Shown here piece by piece: positions 63,095 through 64,000 of a stretch of 64,000 bases of DNA; positions within the stretch are counted from its first letter, which is position 1; each line of letters opens with the position of its first letter. Where the stretch lies: contig CM029115.1 in NCBI GenBank assembly GCA_016859345.1, forward strand, positions 9,692,501 through 9,756,500. Reading direction: 5' to 3'. This stretch comes from Istiophorus platypterus. Lineage: Eukaryota > Chordata > Actinopteri > Istiophoriformes > Istiophoridae. Position numbers and translations under genes: made by a program. The notes beneath the pieces were generated by a model. It did not search any database, was not told the origin of the DNA, and saw nothing but the letters and a program-made list of their open reading frames with translations.

Positions 63095-64000
63095 ATGTCG
63101 AGGTAAGTAACAATGAGTTTGACTCTGTCCTTGTTCTCATTACCGCAATCCTGCGTTCATACCCTCTTGTACAGGCGTCCAATAATTAATTTCTGCAGCT
63201 CTTACATAAGCAACTGCTTTGCAGTGACATCTGGATGTATTTTTAGCTCTCACTGTTTTTGAAGTGTTCATTGTCTCTTGGCAACAGATTACAGAAAAAA
63301 AGTACTATTTTGAGAATAACAATATTTTACAATTTGTTTGACTTGTCATCTCACTGAACTACAGTTTACAATTAAATACAACTAACACATTGTGATTTTT
63401 ATGTTACAGGTCTGTATGTTGGTGTGAATGGCTGCAGGAGATCATAAAATGAGCATTGGCTTGTTTTCATTACATAGCGGCAATAAGGAACGGGCATTTT
63501 AACCTGCAGAGACAAGTCCTTCTTTGTCACTGATGTCAGGATTATGGACTTGTTGGATGCAAACATTGAGGCGTTTGCGGCATCGATGCCTCACTGGAAG
63601 ATATTAGGACCAAATATAAGGTCACTGCTAATGAGAAGTGAAGGCTTCTGATGAACACTGTTCACCAAAACAGCGCTTGCAGTGCTATGGTGTTATTTTT
63701 GGACCTTTTTAATCATGTCATGACATAAGTTTGGTTGCATAATCATAATGTTGTATTCTGGTGTGTTGGTGTATGTGAGACTGTTAAAGACTCTTAAGAC
63801 TCTGTCAAATTTGCTAGTTTGTCATTCCCTCTGTCACTATATCCAGATAACTTGCATTACTGGCTGTTTTCTCTGCCGCTCAATAACGGGATGCATCAAA
63901 TGACATGAAGGTGAAATTTCATCATTCCACTGGGCATCACAGTGCCTACTATCCCAGGGTGCAGAGTTTTAATTTTTGTATATTTGAAAGCATGCTGTTT
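63095..64000 (+). other. gins4: gins4 3' UTR with a probable intron
   Basis: Nine bases after the stop codon there is a strong GTAAGT donor (about 63104), and a TTATGTTACAG acceptor ends near 63410. This suggests a 3' UTR intron of about 307 bases. The remaining sequence to the window edge has no AATAAA that I noticed and no new coding start. Confidence 0.5.

Overview
The window looks like nuclear DNA from a bony fish, probably a spiny-rayed (percomorph) teleost. Its genes have many short coding exons with GT..AG introns and encode typical vertebrate proteins. The non-coding DNA is rich in microsatellites and holds two worn copies of interspersed repeats that I recall as common in percomorph genomes. 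There are no operons, phage, bacterial or CRISPR features. All exon borders below were read by hand from splice sites, reading frame and protein family.

Layout, left to right. (1) 123-18706, minus strand: the first four coding exons of tcf7l1, an HMG-box Wnt-pathway factor. The gene runs off the left edge and its third intron fills 17.8 kb. (2) 18707-19700: its GC-richer 5' flank. (3) 19700-33200: about 13.5 kb with no recognisable gene, containing microsatellites, one old interspersed repeat and possible conserved non-coding segments. (4) 33513-36672, plus: ube2d4, a ubiquitin-conjugating E2 in seven exons, with a long 3' UTR. (5) 39959-47138, plus: dbnl (drebrin-like/mAbp1), 15 exons. (6) 51838-58474, plus: an ARID-domain transcription regulator, probably arid6. 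(7) 61008-63094, plus: gins4 (SLD5), the replicative-helicase GINS subunit, in seven coding exons.

These genes do not form one pathway. They are independently transcribed neighbours: a Wnt repressor, a ubiquitin E2, an actin-to-endocytosis adaptor, a DNA-binding regulator and a replication factor. From memory UBE2D4 and DBNL are also neighbours in human, which supports both names. ube2d4 and gins4 each carry a TCTCGCGA motif upstream; gins4 also has a CCAAT box and an E2F-like site, as expected for a replication gene.

I saw no convincing undescribed system. The observations most worth checking are: a TG repeat close to the tcf7l1 exon-2 acceptor, where skipping that exon would give an immediate stop; the uncertain start and phylogenetic status of the ARID gene; a 54-bp duplication with interleaved inverted motifs upstream of gins4; a 23-bp hairpin in tcf7l1 intron 3; a cluster of AACGTT motifs in dbnl intron 1; and substitutions next to invariant positions in the E2.
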